Positions 10,127-21,059 are shown, counted from the first letter of the stretch. The stretch: DNA of 64,000 nucleotides from Candidatus Thioglobus sp. NP1 (GCF_003326015.1 NZ_CP023860.1:1240001-1304000), one strand, 5' to 3'. Made by a program: numbers and translations. Notes: generated from the sequence alone by a model not told the origin.

Positions 10127-11149
10127 ATGTCTATAAAGGTATCAATAGATGCCTCTGGTGGTGATTTTGGTTTTCCTGTTACCGTCAATGCAAGTATTAA
10201 AGCATTAAACTCGTTTAATGATCTTTATATCAATCTAGTTGGTGATGAAAAAAAAATCACCTTACATCTTAATAAAAGTAATTTAAATCAATCTTTATTG
10301 AATCGAATAGATGTGACTCATTCTACTGAAGTTATTCATATGGATGATTCAGCTTCAACTGCGTTAAGACATAAAAAAGATTCTTCTATGCGGGTTGCAA
10401 TTAATCTAGTTAAAAATGGTAAGGCAGATGCATGTGTTAGTGCTGGAAATACAGGAGCCCTAATGTCGATATCAAGATTTGTTCTAAAAACAATTGATGG
10501 TGTGGATCGTCCTGCAATTATGTCAGCTGTTCCAACTCTCACTGGGCCAACACACGTTCTTGATTTGGGTGCGAATGTTGACTCAAAACCAGAAACCTTG
10601 CTTCAATTTGCAATCATGGGTTCTATTGCAGTTCAAAATACTGAAAAAATTGATAATCCAAGTGTTGGCTTATTAAATGTTGGAACAGAAGAACTAAAGG
10701 GCAATGATAAAAGTCAAGAAACTGCTGAACTTCTAAAAAAATCCTCTCTCAATTATATTGGTTTTGTTGAAGGCGATGATATTTATAAAGGCAAAGTAGA
10801 TGTTATTGTTTGTGATGGCTTTGAGGGTAATATTGCTTTAAAAGCAAGCGAAGGTGTTGCTCATATGTTTTCTCACTTCATTAAGAAATCCTTCACTAAA
10901 AATTTATACACAAAATTTGTTGCGCTTATTGCTAAACCTGTCATGAATGATTTTAAGTCCAGAGTTGATCCTGGAAAATACAATGGTGCAAGCTTACTTG
11001 GCTTAAAAGGTGTAGTTGTTAAGAGTCATGGTAATGCAGACATTGATTCTTTTTTTCAGGCAATAAGGGAAGCCTATCTTGAGGCACATGCTAAAATTAC
11101 AGATAAGATTTCAGTTCAATTAACTCGTGAATTAGAACAACATAAATAA
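10127..11149 (+). CDS. plsX: Phosphate acyltransferase PlsX
   Basis: 340 residues, full length. PlsX makes acyl-phosphate from acyl-ACP, feeding PlsY and so phospholipid synthesis, as a peripheral membrane enzyme. Seen in the sequence: the N-terminal SIDASGGDFGFPVTVNA, GNTGALMSIS and GFEGNIALKASEG segments characteristic of the family. Nine bases after rpmF and eleven before fabH on the same strand, the classical order. Confidence 0.96.
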   Translation: MSIKVSIDASGGDFGFPVTVNASIKALNSFNDLYINLVGDEKKITLHLNKSNLNQSLLNRIDVTHSTEVIHMDDSASTALRHKKDSSMRVAINLVKNGKADACVSAGNTGALMSISRFVLKTIDGVDRPAIMSAVPTLTGPTHVLDLGANVDSKPETLLQFAIMGSIAVQNTEKIDNPSVGLLNVGTEELKGNDKSQETAELLKKSSLNYIGFVEGDDIYKGKVDVIVCDGFEGNIALKASEGVAHMFSHFIKKSFTKNLYTKFVALIAKPVMNDFKSRVDPGKYNGASLLGLKGVVVKSHGNADIDSFFQAIREAYLEAHAKITDKISVQLTRELEQHK

Positions 11150-11160
11150 ATTATTATCTA

Positions 11161-12105
11161 ATGAAAAATTTTGCAAGAATTATAGGAACTGGTAGTTATT
11201 TACCAGCCAAAATAGTCACTAATTTCGATTTAGAAAAAACACTGGACACTTCTGATGAGTGGATAAGCTCTAGGACAGGCATCAAAGAGAGACGGATAGT
11301 AACAAATGAAAGCACTTGTGACCTCGCATTTGAGGCTAGTAAAAAAGCCCTAGAAATGGCAGAAATTAGTGCTACTGAAATTGATATTATCATTCTTGCA
11401 ACAACTACTCCGGATAAGATTTTCCCTGCAACAGCAACAATACTTCAGCATCAACTTGGTGCTACTTGTCCAGCTTTTGACATGCAAGCTGTTTGTGCTG
11501 GGTTTGTTTTTGCACTTCAAACTGCTCAGCAATATATTGAGAATGGTACTGCAAAAAATATACTCGTTGTTGGTAGTGAAATTATGTCAAAAATTGTAGA
11601 TTGGAGCGATCGCTCTACAGCAATAATATTTGGTGATGGTGCTGGTGCAGTTGTTCTTAGTGCAGATAGTACTTCAGGAATAATGCACTCAAAACTTTAT
11701 AGTGATGGTTCCCACTTATCTTCACTTCATGTAAATAACAATAGAATTAATGAAATAGGTACTATTGAAATGGCTGGAAACGAAGTTTATAAGATTGCAG
11801 TTAAAAGGCTGGCTGATCTCGCAGAAGAAACTTTAAAAAATTGTAGTATGACTTCAGACGATCTAACATGGATGATTCCTCATCAAGCCAATATTAGAAT
11901 CATTAGTGCTGTTGCAAAAAGAATATCTTTACCAATGAGTAAAGTAATTCTAACACTTGAAAAGCATGGAAATACCTCCGCAGCATCTATACCTTTGGCA
12001 TTGGATGTTGGAGTAAGGGATGGTAGAATTAAAAAAGGGGATAAATTACTTTTTGAAGGAATTGGGGGTGGCTTCAGTTGGGGTAGTATTCTTGTTGAAT
12101 ACTAA
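11161..12105 (+). CDS. fabH: Beta-ketoacyl-ACP synthase III
   Basis: 314 residues. FabH condenses acetyl-CoA with malonyl-ACP to start fatty-acid chains. The catalytic triad is visible: Cys112 in MQAVCAGFVFAL, His in PHQANIRI and Asn in HGNTSAAS. The N-terminal GTGSYLPAKIVTN and EWISSRTGIKERR are family signatures. Unlike many relatives, fabD, fabG and acpP do not follow: the next gene (ispA) is convergent, only three bases away, so those genes must be elsewhere. Confidence 0.96.
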   Translation: MKNFARIIGTGSYLPAKIVTNFDLEKTLDTSDEWISSRTGIKERRIVTNESTCDLAFEASKKALEMAEISATEIDIIILATTTPDKIFPATATILQHQLGATCPAFDMQAVCAGFVFALQTAQQYIENGTAKNILVVGSEIMSKIVDWSDRSTAIIFGDGAGAVVLSADSTSGIMHSKLYSDGSHLSSLHVNNNRINEIGTIEMAGNEVYKIAVKRLADLAEETLKNCSMTSDDLTWMIPHQANIRIISAVAKRISLPMSKVILTLEKHGNTSAASIPLALDVGVRDGRIKKGDKLLFEGIGGGFSWGSILVEY

Positions 12106-12108
12106 AGA

Positions 12109-13002
12109 TTAAAAAGAACGTTGCATTAATTTTTTCGTTAAATCTTTTAACTGCTCTTCATTGACACTTAATTTAGATATTTCTTCAAGAGCCTCTTTGT
12201 AAAGCTTTTTATATATTTTAATTGACTCATCTAAACCCAAAATAGATGGATATGAAGGCTTTCTCTTTATAGCATCCGAATTTTGTCGTTTTCCCAAAAT
12301 ATCTACAGAAGTTGTTATATCTAATACATCGTCTTGAACCTGATAAGCAAGCCCAATCTTGCTTGCAAAATTGGATAGTATTATTGAATCTTCTTGTCTT
12401 ATATTAGGATTTAAAAGAACACCGAAATTAACTGCACAATTTATCAGTGCCCCAGTTTTCTTTTTGTGCATGCTGTTGAGTAACAATATATCAACATCCT
12501 TGGATACTATTGACAAATCAATTGATTGGCCATCAGCCATTTCATAAGAGGATATTGCTAATAAATTTAACAAACTAACTTTAACATCCGAGTCTAGTAA
12601 TTCATCACTAGATATTACTTTAAAAGCTAGAGCTTGTAATGCGTCTCCTGCTAATATAGCTTGAGCCTCACCAAATACCTTATGTGATGATGGTTGATTA
12701 TGCCTAATATCATCATCATCCATTGCGGGTAAATCATCATGAATAAGAGAATAAATATGAATTAATTCAATCGCACAGGCACTTTTATCAACTTTTTCAA
12801 GCTTAATGCCAAACAAGCTAGCTATGGTGTAAGTGAGTATTGGTCTAAAGCGTTTTCCACCTGCTAAAACACTATATTTCATGATACTTCCAAGATCACT
12901 TTTGGAAGACTCTTCAATGAAATTTGAACTCAGATGGAGCTCGAGTTGATTATTAATCCGCTCTCGATAAATATCAAGAATCTCCAAATGACTTTTCTTC
13001 AT
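12109..13002 (-). CDS. ispA: Farnesyl diphosphate synthase (short-chain polyprenyl synthetase)
   Basis: 297 residues, as expected for IspA. It condenses IPP with DMAPP and GPP to give FPP, precursor of undecaprenyl carriers and quinone tails. The first Asp-rich motif reads DDLPAMDDDD followed by RHNQPSSH, and the second is YQVQDDVLD. The GGKRFRP substrate-binding motif is present. It overlaps the 3' end of xseB by 29 bases, a usual arrangement. dxs, which often follows, is absent: fabH is convergent instead. Confidence 0.94.
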   Translation of the reverse strand: MKKSHLEILDIYRERINNQLELHLSSNFIEESSKSDLGSIMKYSVLAGGKRFRPILTYTIASLFGIKLEKVDKSACAIELIHIYSLIHDDLPAMDDDDIRHNQPSSHKVFGEAQAILAGDALQALAFKVISSDELLDSDVKVSLLNLLAISSYEMADGQSIDLSIVSKDVDILLLNSMHKKKTGALINCAVNFGVLLNPNIRQEDSIILSNFASKIGLAYQVQDDVLDITTSVDILGKRQNSDAIKRKPSYPSILGLDESIKIYKKLYKEALEEISKLSVNEEQLKDLTKKLMQRSF

Positions 13003-13198
13003 TGTAATTATCTTGTTCAGTTAGGATATTTATACGTTGTTCAGCGTCCATTAATGCAGTATGGCATTTTCTATGAATCTTCACACCCTCTTCAAAATTT
13101 TTAAGCGAATCTTCAAGACTTAACTCCCCAGATTCCATCTTACTAATAATATTTTCGAGCTCCAGTAAACCCTTATTAAAATTAAATTTATCTGACAT
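12974..13198 (-). CDS. xseB: Exodeoxyribonuclease VII small subunit
   Basis: 74 residues. The family core F.KGLLELENIISKMESGELSLEDSLKNFEEGV is visible, ending KCHTALMDAEQRI. XseB is the small helical subunit that multimerises on XseA to form exonuclease VII. The ATG at 13198 is preceded by GAGG (+ strand CCTC around 13205-13208), a good ribosome-binding site. Linked to ispA by overlapping reading frames. xseA is not in this window. Confidence 0.93.
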   Translation of the reverse strand: MSDKFNFNKGLLELENIISKMESGELSLEDSLKNFEEGVKIHRKCHTALMDAEQRINILTEQDNYNEEKSFGDS

Positions 13199-13213
13199 TT
13201 TTTCTCCTCAACT

Positions 13214-14047
13214 TCATACTTTATTCAAAATAGAATCCATCCAAGAACTTGGTAATATTCTACCTAAGAAAGCAAATAATTTTGTTGGAAAGGTTACTCG
13301 ATAATGAATTTTGGGCGAATTAGATTCTAAAGCATGAATAGTAGCCTTTAAAACTGCTTTAGCAGGTAACGTATATTTTGCATTTTTTTTTGAATTCAAC
13401 CTTCTAATCATTACTTTATATTGCTCTTTGAAGTTACTATTAGTTATATCTACATTTTCTTTAAAGGCTAAAAATGCATTTTCCCTAAACTTTGACTCAA
13501 TAGGGCCAGGTTGTATTAGAGATAATTTAATATAAGTATCTTTTAATTCTAATCTTAAAGTATTTACTAATCCCTCAATTGCAAACTTTGAGGCAACATA
13601 TGACCCCCTAAAAGGCATTGCAACAAAACCTAATACTGAACTAATATATATAATTCTCCCTTTATTTTCTTTCCTCATTTTAGGTAAGACTAAATTAGTT
13701 AACTCATGCCATCCAAAAACATTAGCTTGGAATTGTTTCTCAAGAGCTTCACGTGAGATATCCTCAAGGGCACCAGCTTGTCCATAAGCACCATTATTAA
13801 TTAAAGCATAAAGATTCTCTGTTTGATTAAAAAGAGACATAATTGCGGCTTTTATAGAGCTTGATGAGGATAAATCTAATAATAATGCATCAAAACCTAA
13901 TTTTCTTAACTCTTTAACATCTTCTTGGTTCCTGGCACTTGCAAATACTCGATAGCCTTTTGATTGAAGCCCATGAGCAATACATAGTCCTATTCCACTA
14001 GAACAACCAGTAATTAATACAGATTTTATTTTTGAAGATTTGTCCAA
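13214..14047 (-). CDS. Short-chain dehydrogenase/reductase (YbbO-like)
   Basis: 277 residues. Classical SDR fold: nucleotide-binding TGCSSGIG near residue 14, INNGAYG equivalent to NNAG, catalytic Ser in YISSVLG and YVASKFA for Tyr and Lys. The overall pattern (VFASAR, QANVFGWHELT, MPFRGSYVASKFA) resembles the YbbO / 17-beta-hydroxysteroid dehydrogenase-like subgroup, which likely reduces aldehydes or ketones with NADP(H). Substrate cannot be read from sequence. The 5' end overlaps the pcnB 3' end by 22 bases. Confidence 0.8.
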   Translation of the reverse strand: MDKSSKIKSVLITGCSSGIGLCIAHGLQSKGYRVFASARNQEDVKELRKLGFDALLLDLSSSSSIKAAIMSLFNQTENLYALINNGAYGQAGALEDISREALEKQFQANVFGWHELTNLVLPKMRKENKGRIIYISSVLGFVAMPFRGSYVASKFAIEGLVNTLRLELKDTYIKLSLIQPGPIESKFRENAFLAFKENVDITNSNFKEQYKVMIRRLNSKKNAKYTLPAKAVLKATIHALESNSPKIHYRVTFPTKLFAFLGRILPSSWMDSILNKV

Positions 14048-15165
14048 AACTTAGCCCTTTTTTTTAATTCAGGATTAATACTCTCTGAACGCAATAATAA
14101 AAAATCGTAAGCCATTCGAAATCTTGGATGATTAAGTAGTTCATTTGCTTTGTTATCATTACAATTTTCTAATTGCTTTTGCATCAACCAAATATCTTTG
14201 ACACGTTGAGAAAGCCATTTAGGCATCATTATTTGTTGAATCTGCTTTCTAATAACTTCTTCTGAGGCAATAACCATTAGCTCGATCTGAGTTTTATTTT
14301 TAATACTTAGGGAGGATAAACATTTTTTTTGGGCATCCCAAAGAAAAACAGCAAATAAAAAAGCTGGGGTTACAGAATCCCCCCTTTTGATTCTTTTTGA
14401 GGTATTAATTAAAGTACTATTAATAAACAGGCTATCTTCAGTTTGAGAAAATAAAAAATTAAATAATTCAAACTTTAAAAGTTCTTTATAAACTCCAATA
14501 GAGTTCTCATTATGAAACAATTTTATTACTTCTTCATATAGCCTGGCTGGAGGGATATTTTTTAGTAAATAAGCATTACTATTAATGTTTTTTGAAATTT
14601 CAGGATTAAGGTCTGCCTCTAATTTAACTTTAAAACGAATCGCTCTAATCATTCTTACAGGATCCTCTTCAAAACGCTCAGATGCTCTACCTATTATGTT
14701 AATTTGGGAAGCCTTTAGGTCCTCAAGACCATTAACATAATCAATAACTTGAAATTTCACAACATCATAATAAAGTGCATTAACAGTAAAGTCTCGTCGA
14801 AATACATCATCTTTTAATGAGCCATAAAAATTATCTCTAATAACTTGACCTTTATTTGATGTTTTTACTTTTCCAGCTCGAAAAGTAGCAACCTCAATAT
14901 ACTTTCTTGCAGAGAACATAATATGGACCAGCTTAAAGCGTCTTCCAATTATTCTTGAGCGCTTAAATACTTTATGAATTTGCTCAGGGGTTGCACTAGT
15001 AGCAATATCGAAGTCTTTTGGTTTGAGGCCTAATAATAAATCTCTAATACAACCACCGACTAAATATGCCTCGTAGCCATTTTTTACTAAAGTTTTAACT
15101 ACTTTTAAAGCATCTTTATCAATTAATTTTTTATCAAATTTAACACTTTGACGAAATGGAATCAT
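14026..15165 (-). CDS. pcnB: Poly(A) polymerase I
   Basis: 379 residues from ATG 15165, which overlaps the queF stop as ATGA. An upstream in-frame ATG at 15213 would overlap queF by 52 bases and is less likely; the chosen start gives MIPFRQSV, like the IPREQH segment of E. coli PcnB. The nucleotidyltransferase core shows [22 protein letters not shown] with catalytic Asp residues. [11 protein letters not shown] distinguishes bacterial poly(A) polymerase from CCA-adding enzyme. The C-terminal Lys/Gln-rich region should bind RNA. Role: 3' polyadenylation that promotes RNA decay, fitting with pnp and rnr in the same window. Confidence 0.88.
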   Translation of the reverse strand: MIPFRQSVKFDKKLIDKDALKVVKTLVKNGYEAYLVGGCIRDLLLGLKPKDFDIATSATPEQIHKVFKRSRIIGRRFKLVHIMFSARKYIEVATFRAGKVKTSNKGQVIRDNFYGSLKDDVFRRDFTVNALYYDVVKFQVIDYVNGLEDLKASQINIIGRASERFEEDPVRMIRAIRFKVKLEADLNPEISKNINSNAYLLKNIPPARLYEEVIKLFHNENSIGVYKELLKFELFNFLFSQTEDSLFINSTLINTSKRIKRGDSVTPAFLFAVFLWDAQKKCLSSLSIKNKTQIELMVIASEEVIRKQIQQIMMPKWLSQRVKDIWLMQKQLENCNDNKANELLNHPRFRMAYDFLLLRSESINPELKKRAKFWTNLQK

Positions 15166-15548
15166 AAAGTAACTAAATCTCTTGGGGTCCAACCGTTTTG
15201 ACGATGCTCGCATTCGACATTGGTGTAGACTCCACCACGGACATTAAAAACTGCCTTTAATCTTATAAATCGAGGGTCAAGAACATCTACTAAATCATCT
15301 AAAATTTTATTAGTAACAGCTTCATGAAAAGCGCCTTCATTACGATAAGACCAAAAGTAATTTTTTAAAGCTTTAAGTTCAACACAACGCTTATCAGCAA
15401 TATATTCAATAAAAATATCCGCAAAATCTGGCTGTCCAGTTAAAGGACACAGGCAGGTGAATTCTGATGTATCTATTCGTATTACAAAGTCTCTATCAGT
15501 ATTGGGATTATCAAAAACCTCTAAAATCTTACTTGGGGAACTAGACAT
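15162..15548 (-). CDS. queF: NADPH-dependent 7-cyano-7-deazaguanine reductase (short, type I)
   Basis: 128 residues, the single-domain type I form. It reduces preQ0 to preQ1 in queuosine tRNA modification. Catalytic Cys34 lies in [11 protein letters not shown], with Asp41 behind it. The QueF NADPH motif ExKxxK is ELKALK at 57-62, and EGAFHE follows. Gammaproteobacteria such as E. coli have the longer two-domain type, so the short version is notable. Overlaps lptF by eight bases upstream and pcnB by four downstream. QueH at 61049-61741, the last step of queuosine synthesis, is also in this window. Confidence 0.92.
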   Translation of the reverse strand: MSSSPSKILEVFDNPNTDRDFVIRIDTSEFTCLCPLTGQPDFADIFIEYIADKRCVELKALKNYFWSYRNEGAFHEAVTNKILDDLVDVLDPRFIRLKAVFNVRGGVYTNVECEHRQNGWTPRDLVTL

Positions 15549-16707
15549 GGCCTTTATCTTTATTATTAAAAGTAGTTATTTTATCAATAATTGGGAGAAC
15601 TTTTCCCTCTCTAAACTGAGAAAATATTATTAAGAATATAGCTAACAATATATGAATACTCCACAAGCCTATAAATGGATTTAATTCATTATTTTCAATA
15701 GATGTTTTAGCGATTAAAAGTCCATTGTTATACAACATAAAAAAAACTAAGCCAATTAAAATATTTATACCCTTTCCAGTTCTTGGCGAGGACCTACCTA
15801 AATAAACACCCAATATAGATAGAATTAAAACTGAAATTGGCTGGGAAAATCTCCACTGAACTTCTGCATTAGCTAATGGCCCACCTTCCTTAATTAATTC
15901 GAGAGTAGACTTTTCTTCAATTTCAGAAAAGTCAGAAATTGATTTCTGAACTTCTCCAGAAACTATCTCTAAGTCATATAATTCAAATTCAAGTATATTG
16001 ATATTATCACTTCCAGGCAAACCTTGATACCTAACCCCATCCTTTAATCGAAGATATATACTTTTACTGATGTTATCTACATATTTTGTAGCCTTAGATG
16101 CTAAAACTATTATTGTATTTTCATTATCAATTGCATAAATAAAAATCTCTTCCATATTTTGTTCATTGGCAGCATTAATATTTTCTGACTCAGATGCATA
16201 AAAAACAATATCTCCATTCTTGAAAGATTCAAATTTTCCTTCGGAAATAAATGAAAACTCTGAAGCATTTATAGTTTTGTCTTCTTCAATACTTTTTTGT
16301 TGTTTTGCCCAAGGAACTGCAAAAATACTTAAAATTAAAACAATGACAAATGAAAAAACAATTATTGGTTGTATCAACGAGATAAAGTTTTTATCTCCAA
16401 TTCCTATTGAATTCATTACTACAGCTTCAGAGTTTTTATACAACTGAGATATTGAGATAATAATTGATAAAAATAAAGATAAAGTAAGTATTATTGGAAT
16501 ATCCCTAAGCATATTTAAACCTACTAATGGCATTAGTTCTTGAATGGGAATTCCATGTTGAACACTTTCTTGAACCGTTAATACATATTGATTACCAAAT
16601 ACTATTAGTGCAATAATAAAAGTAATACCAAAAAAGAAAATGATTAAATTTCGAATTAAATATTTCGAAATTAAGGTGTTTTGAAAATTAAAAATCTTAT
16701 GAAGCAT
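15541..16707 (-). CDS. lptF: LPS export ABC transporter permease LptF
   Basis: 388 residues with transmembrane segments at the N-terminus (about 20-45, 60-85, 100-125) and three near the C-terminus, separated by a large periplasmic jellyroll domain (about 140-270): the YjgP/YjgQ fold. LptF with LptG and LptB extracts LPS from the inner membrane towards LptC/A/D. The N-terminal pattern [11 protein letters not shown] and [14 protein letters not shown] match LptF-type permeases. lptG, usually adjacent, is not here, and queF follows instead. LptD is encoded at 5379-7694. LptF versus LptG by sequence alone is likely but not certain. Confidence 0.82.
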   Translation of the reverse strand: MLHKIFNFQNTLISKYLIRNLIIFFFGITFIIALIVFGNQYVLTVQESVQHGIPIQELMPLVGLNMLRDIPIILTLSLFLSIIISISQLYKNSEAVVMNSIGIGDKNFISLIQPIIVFSFVIVLILSIFAVPWAKQQKSIEEDKTINASEFSFISEGKFESFKNGDIVFYASESENINAANEQNMEEIFIYAIDNENTIIVLASKATKYVDNISKSIYLRLKDGVRYQGLPGSDNINILEFELYDLEIVSGEVQKSISDFSEIEEKSTLELIKEGGPLANAEVQWRFSQPISVLILSILGVYLGRSSPRTGKGINILIGLVFFMLYNNGLLIAKTSIENNELNPFIGLWSIHILLAIFLIIFSQFREGKVLPIIDKITTFNNKDKGHV

Positions 16708-16746
16708 TACGATAATTATAAAATAGCTTCATTATTAAGTGAAGTA

Positions 16747-18009
16747 TTACTTCTTTTGCTTCATAGAGTCAAAGAATTCATCATTGGTCTTAGAAAAACG
16801 CAACCTCTCTATTAAAAATTCAGCAGCCTCAACTGTATCCATAGGATGGAGAATTTTTCTTAAAATCCACATTTTTTGAAGTTCTTGTTCATCAGTAATT
16901 AACTCTTCACGTCTAGTGCCTGAAGCATTAATATTAATAGCAGGAAAAATTCTTTTTTCTGAAAGTCGACGCTCAAGATGTAATTCCATATTTCCAGTAC
17001 CCTTAAATTCTTGGTAAATAACTTCGTCCATTTTAGATCCAGTATCTACTAATGCAGTTGCAATTATAGTAATACTCCCGCCATTTTCAATATTTCTTGC
17101 TGCACCAAAAAAACGCTTTGGTCTTTGTAAAGCATTTGCATCAACACCACCTGTCAAAACCTTTCCTGACGATGGAGCAACGGTGTTATATGCTCTTGCT
17201 AGACGAGTAATTGAATCAAGTAAAATAATTACATCCTTGCCTTGCTCTGCTCGTCTTTTCGCTTTTTGAATAACAATTTCAGCAACCTGGACATGTCTTT
17301 TAGCTGGCTCATCAAAAGTTGAAGAAATAACCTCTCCACGAACAGTTCTTTCCATCTCAGTAACTTCTTCTGGTCGCTCATCAATAAGCAGAACTATTAA
17401 TTCACATTCGGGATGGTTAACTGCAATTGATGATGCAATATTTTGCATGATCATTGTCTTACCCGCTTTTGGAGGAGCCACCAATAGACCTCTCTGACCT
17501 TTTCCAAAAGGTGCCACTAAATCAATAACTCTTGCAGTAATATCTTCAGTACCGCCATTTCCAAGCTCTAATTTGAGTCTTTGATCAGGGTGAAGTGGAG
17601 TAAGAGAAGAAAAAGGAATACGATTTCTGATATTTTCAGGTGAATCTTCATTAACTTCTGAAACTTTAATTAAAGCAAAATATTTTTCACCTTTTTTAGG
17701 GGCTCTAATCTTTCCAGTTACAACATCTCCAGTGGATAAATTAAATCGTCTTATTTGATTAGGAGATACATAGATATCATCTGGACCCGAAACATAAGAA
17801 TCATTTGACGATCTTAAAAAACCATACCCTTCTTGTAAAACATCAAGCACACCATCACCAAGCACTTCTTCTTCATTATCAGCCTTATGTTTTAGTATTG
17901 AAAAAATTAATGTTTGTTTTTTTGCTCTTGAAATATTTTCAATGCCTAGGGATTGAGCAAGTTCTAAAAGTTCTGCAGGGGTCTTAATTTTAAGTTCTGA
18001 AAGTTTCAT
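16747..18009 (-). CDS. rho: Transcription termination factor Rho
   Basis: 420 residues, the standard length. Hexameric RNA-dependent ATPase that terminates transcription. Seen: N-terminal helical domain ([19 protein letters not shown]), RNA-binding cold-shock-like domain ([14 protein letters not shown]), Walker A in [12 protein letters not shown], Walker B in [16 protein letters not shown], and the R-loop [10 protein letters not shown] with [11 protein letters not shown]. Follows trxA on the same strand by 115 bases, a conserved adjacency. The gap holds a small GGC/GCC hairpin near 18037-18048 but no clear terminator. Confidence 0.97.
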   Translation of the reverse strand: MKLSELKIKTPAELLELAQSLGIENISRAKKQTLIFSILKHKADNEEEVLGDGVLDVLQEGYGFLRSSNDSYVSGPDDIYVSPNQIRRFNLSTGDVVTGKIRAPKKGEKYFALIKVSEVNEDSPENIRNRIPFSSLTPLHPDQRLKLELGNGGTEDITARVIDLVAPFGKGQRGLLVAPPKAGKTMIMQNIASSIAVNHPECELIVLLIDERPEEVTEMERTVRGEVISSTFDEPAKRHVQVAEIVIQKAKRRAEQGKDVIILLDSITRLARAYNTVAPSSGKVLTGGVDANALQRPKRFFGAARNIENGGSITIIATALVDTGSKMDEVIYQEFKGTGNMELHLERRLSEKRIFPAININASGTRREELITDEQELQKMWILRKILHPMDTVEAAEFLIERLRFSKTNDEFFDSMKQKK

Positions 18010-18124
18010 ATAGGATTTTTATAGTGAGTTTTTTGGCAAATTGCCGAAGAAGGGATAGTAAGTTTAACTGAGATTTATTTTTATTTTTTTCTAGGAAATA
18101 GTTATAAGATAATTTTATTATTAT

Positions 18125-18451
18125 TTAAATATTTGAATCCAAAAAAGCATTTAAGTTCGCCTTTGAAAGCGCACCAACTTTTGTTGCATGAACTATACCA
18201 TCTTTAAATAACAACATAGTAGGTATGCCTCTGATACCATATTTTGGTGGCAATTGTGTATTCTCATCTACGTTAACCTTTGCTATAGTAATACGGCCAT
18301 CATACTCATCAGCAATTTCATCAAGAACTGGGGCAAGCGCTTTGCATGGTCCACACCATTCAGCCCAAAAATCAACTAAAACAGGTTGAGAGGAACTTAC
18401 TACATCAGCCTCAAAAGAAGCGTCACTGACTACTTTAATTTTGTCGTTCAT
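18125..18451 (-). CDS. trxA: Thioredoxin
   Basis: 108 residues. Active site W-C-G-P-C at residues 32-36 within [21 protein letters not shown], and the cis-Pro loop in [14 protein letters not shown]. Cytosolic dithiol reductant for ribonucleotide reductase, peroxiredoxins and methionine sulfoxide reductases. Upstream of rho on the same strand, as in most gammaproteobacteria. Confidence 0.97.
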   Translation of the reverse strand: MNDKIKVVSDASFEADVVSSSQPVLVDFWAEWCGPCKALAPVLDEIADEYDGRITIAKVNVDENTQLPPKYGIRGIPTMLLFKDGIVHATKVGALSKANLNAFLDSNI

Positions 18452-18581
18452 GTATTATAAAAATAATGGATTGTTGATGGAATTGAATAAATTCTTGGTT
18501 GTATTATAGCACTTATCATCAATAAATCTATTTTTTTAAAAAAATTGTTTAATTCATAAAAAAATTTAAATGCTAATTCTT

Positions 18582-19520
18582 TTAGATCAAAGATAAAAGA
18601 AGAGGAATTGTGATGAAAGATAATGCTACTTGTGTTGTAACAATGCTCGTCATTAACTGAGCATCTCCTCCATATTGTTTTGCTAGAGCATGAGATGAAG
18701 CTGCAGTTGGAACAGAAGCAAATATAACTGCAACAATAATTTCTATCTGACTTAAACCCATACCTTTTGAAATGAAATAAGCAATTACTGGAAAAGCAAT
18801 TAATTTAAGAAAATTTGAAATAAAAATTGGTGTAATTGATAGTGAAAGCTCCCTTACTTTTATCTTAGCACCTATTGTTAAAAGCATAATTGGTAATGCT
18901 GCAGCACCAAGAAGGCTAGAAGTCTCATCAATAATAATTAAGTTTTCTGAATCAATTGTTGAAAAAATTAAACCCGCGATCATTGCCAATATAAAGGGGT
19001 TTTTTGTCAATTCAACAAATATATTGATAATACTTTTTTGAGAGCTATTTTTTCCAGGTTGATTTAAACTTGCAACCATAATTGATATTACTACTATATT
19101 TATGCTTGGAACATACAAAAGCATAAATACAGCACCAATTGCTAAACCTTCATTACCAAAAAGACTGCCCGCAATTGCAAGAGCAATGAATGCATTATGT
19201 CTTGCAGCACCCTGAAGCATAGAGGTCCATATTTCTGGAGAATATCCAAGAAACTTACCAAAAAAAATTGATACTATTGTTACTACTGCTAAACCACCCA
19301 ATATTACAGCACCATATGCATAAAGCATAGATATGGTTAGATTAATTTGAGCTATTTCATGAAATAATAAAGCAGGTATTAAAACCCAATAAACAAGCTT
19401 ATCATTAACATCCCAGAAAGATACATCTGGAACACCGACCCTTCGCAGAATATTACCAAGAATTATTAAAATAAAAACTGGTGATATAAGTAAGAAAATT
19501 TCAAAAAAGTTTGAAAACAC
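18582..19520 (-). CDS. AEC-family (auxin efflux carrier-like) transporter
   Basis: 312 residues, about ten hydrophobic segments in two five-helix halves. The N-terminal PVFILIILGNILRRVG and the C-terminal AVIFASVPTAASSHALAKQYGG are characteristic of the AEC / membrane transport protein family. Bacterial members include proposed malonate and malate carriers, and substrate is generally unknown. Positioned between trxA and gltX on the same strand, 28 bases upstream of gltX's stop, without evident functional link. Confidence 0.85.
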   Translation of the reverse strand: MFSNFFEIFLLISPVFILIILGNILRRVGVPDVSFWDVNDKLVYWVLIPALLFHEIAQINLTISMLYAYGAVILGGLAVVTIVSIFFGKFLGYSPEIWTSMLQGAARHNAFIALAIAGSLFGNEGLAIGAVFMLLYVPSINIVVISIMVASLNQPGKNSSQKSIINIFVELTKNPFILAMIAGLIFSTIDSENLIIIDETSSLLGAAALPIMLLTIGAKIKVRELSLSITPIFISNFLKLIAFPVIAYFISKGMGLSQIEIIVAVIFASVPTAASSHALAKQYGGDAQLMTSIVTTQVALSFITIPLLLSLI

Positions 19521-19548
19521 ATTTATTTTAATTAGTTAAAAAAAATTC

Positions 19549-20934
19549 TTAAGAATTATTATTAATCCAGACAATTGCCATTTTTAATCTTGCTAAAGTT
19601 CTTTCTTTTCCAATCAATTGAGCAGTCATATCTATGCTTCCAGATTTACCGTCTCCACTTAAAGCTAAACGAAATGGTTGACCAACTTTACCAAAGCCAA
19701 TACCTCTAGTGTCAGTGATATTTTTTATGATTAAATGAATATTCTCAGCAGTCCAGTTATCCAGTTTAGTTAGGATGCTTAATAAATCATCAAGAATAAT
19801 CTTTGAATCAGCATTAAAAAATTTGCTAGCTTGATTTTGGTCAAAACTATTAAAGTCAGTATAAAAAATTGTGCAATTTTGTGCCATATCTACCATAGAT
19901 TTTGAGCGCTCTCTCAAAGCATCTGCCACATCATTTATATTAGGCCCATTAGTTATATCAATTGAAAGTTCATCTAAATACCAATTAAGATGAGAAACAA
20001 GCTCATTAATTTCAGTTGTTTTTATGTATGACTGATTAATCCACTCTAACTTCTCTTGATTAAAACTTGCTGGTGAGTTATTGATATCATTTAAATCAAA
20101 AAGTTTAATCATTTCATCTATTGAAAAAATCTCCTGATCTCCATAAGACCAACCTAACCTTACAATGTAATTAAGAAGCGCTTTAGGAAGGAAGCCTTGG
20201 TCTCGATATGATAACAAATTAAGAGCTCCATGTCTTTTTGATAAGCGTGAGCCATCTGCCCCCAATATCATTGGAACATGAGCAAATTTAGGAGGAAGCC
20301 AACCCATGGACTCATAAAGATTTATCTGCTTAGGAGTATTATTAATATGATCATCGCCCCTTATTACACAATCAATGCCCATATCATGATCATCAACAAC
20401 AACACAAAAATTATATGTTGGAGATCCATCAGACCTTAAAATTATTAAATCATCAAGCTCAGAGTTTAAAATTTTAATTTCACCTTTAACATAGTCATTA
20501 AAAGTTACACTTCCTAAATCTGGATTCAAAAATCTAACAACTCCTTTTTTTAAGTTCTTATTTCTGCAACATCCGTCGTATTTTGGTTTCTCACCTCTTT
20601 CCATTAAATCATCACGCATCCCATCTAGGCGCTCAACTGAACAATCGCAGTAATATGCATTTCCATTTGAGAGAAGGTCTGAAATTACTTCTTTGTAACG
20701 ACCTATTCTATTGCTTTGATATATCGGGCCTTCGTCATAATCTAAATCGAGCCACCTCATACCCTCTAGAATTGCATCAGTTGAAGCCTTAGTTGAACGG
20801 TCTTTATCTGTATCCTCAATCCTAAGAACAAATTTACTATTATTTTTCTTTGCCCATAACCATGCAAAAAGAGCTGTTCTAGCTCCTCCAATATGTAAAT
20901 AGCCTGTTGGAGAAGGGGCAAATCGTGATTTCAT
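19549..20934 (-). CDS. gltX: Glutamyl-tRNA synthetase
   Basis: 461 residues. Class I synthetase: HIGH motif as PSPTGYLHIGGARTALF at the N-terminus and KMSKS-type loop as DGSRLSKRHGA. A Cys pair (CDCS, then CC in DGCCRNK) fits the zinc-binding region seen in some GltX. It charges tRNA-Glu, providing substrate for translation and C5 heme synthesis. Shorter stem-contact and anticodon domains than average, but length is within family range. Start at 20934 is the only plausible ATG before the RFAPSPTG motif. Confidence 0.96.
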   Translation of the reverse strand: MKSRFAPSPTGYLHIGGARTALFAWLWAKKNNSKFVLRIEDTDKDRSTKASTDAILEGMRWLDLDYDEGPIYQSNRIGRYKEVISDLLSNGNAYYCDCSVERLDGMRDDLMERGEKPKYDGCCRNKNLKKGVVRFLNPDLGSVTFNDYVKGEIKILNSELDDLIILRSDGSPTYNFCVVVDDHDMGIDCVIRGDDHINNTPKQINLYESMGWLPPKFAHVPMILGADGSRLSKRHGALNLLSYRDQGFLPKALLNYIVRLGWSYGDQEIFSIDEMIKLFDLNDINNSPASFNQEKLEWINQSYIKTTEINELVSHLNWYLDELSIDITNGPNINDVADALRERSKSMVDMAQNCTIFYTDFNSFDQNQASKFFNADSKIILDDLLSILTKLDNWTAENIHLIIKNITDTRGIGFGKVGQPFRLALSGDGKSGSIDMTAQLIGKERTLARLKMAIVWINNNS

Positions 20935-21059
20935 TTACTATGATTTTTGATTGAAAAATAAATATCTTATTATTAAATGATTTTTGAAATAATTTGATTA
21001 ATTTTGAAGTAGCATTTTTCTTATCAAATAAATCAAAACCTTAGTTAATTTTACACTGA

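Noticed and set aside
18010..18124. Terminator or rho leader peptide in the trxA-rho gap
   Set aside because: Only a very short GGC/GCC hairpin with no T-tract, and no convincing short frame.
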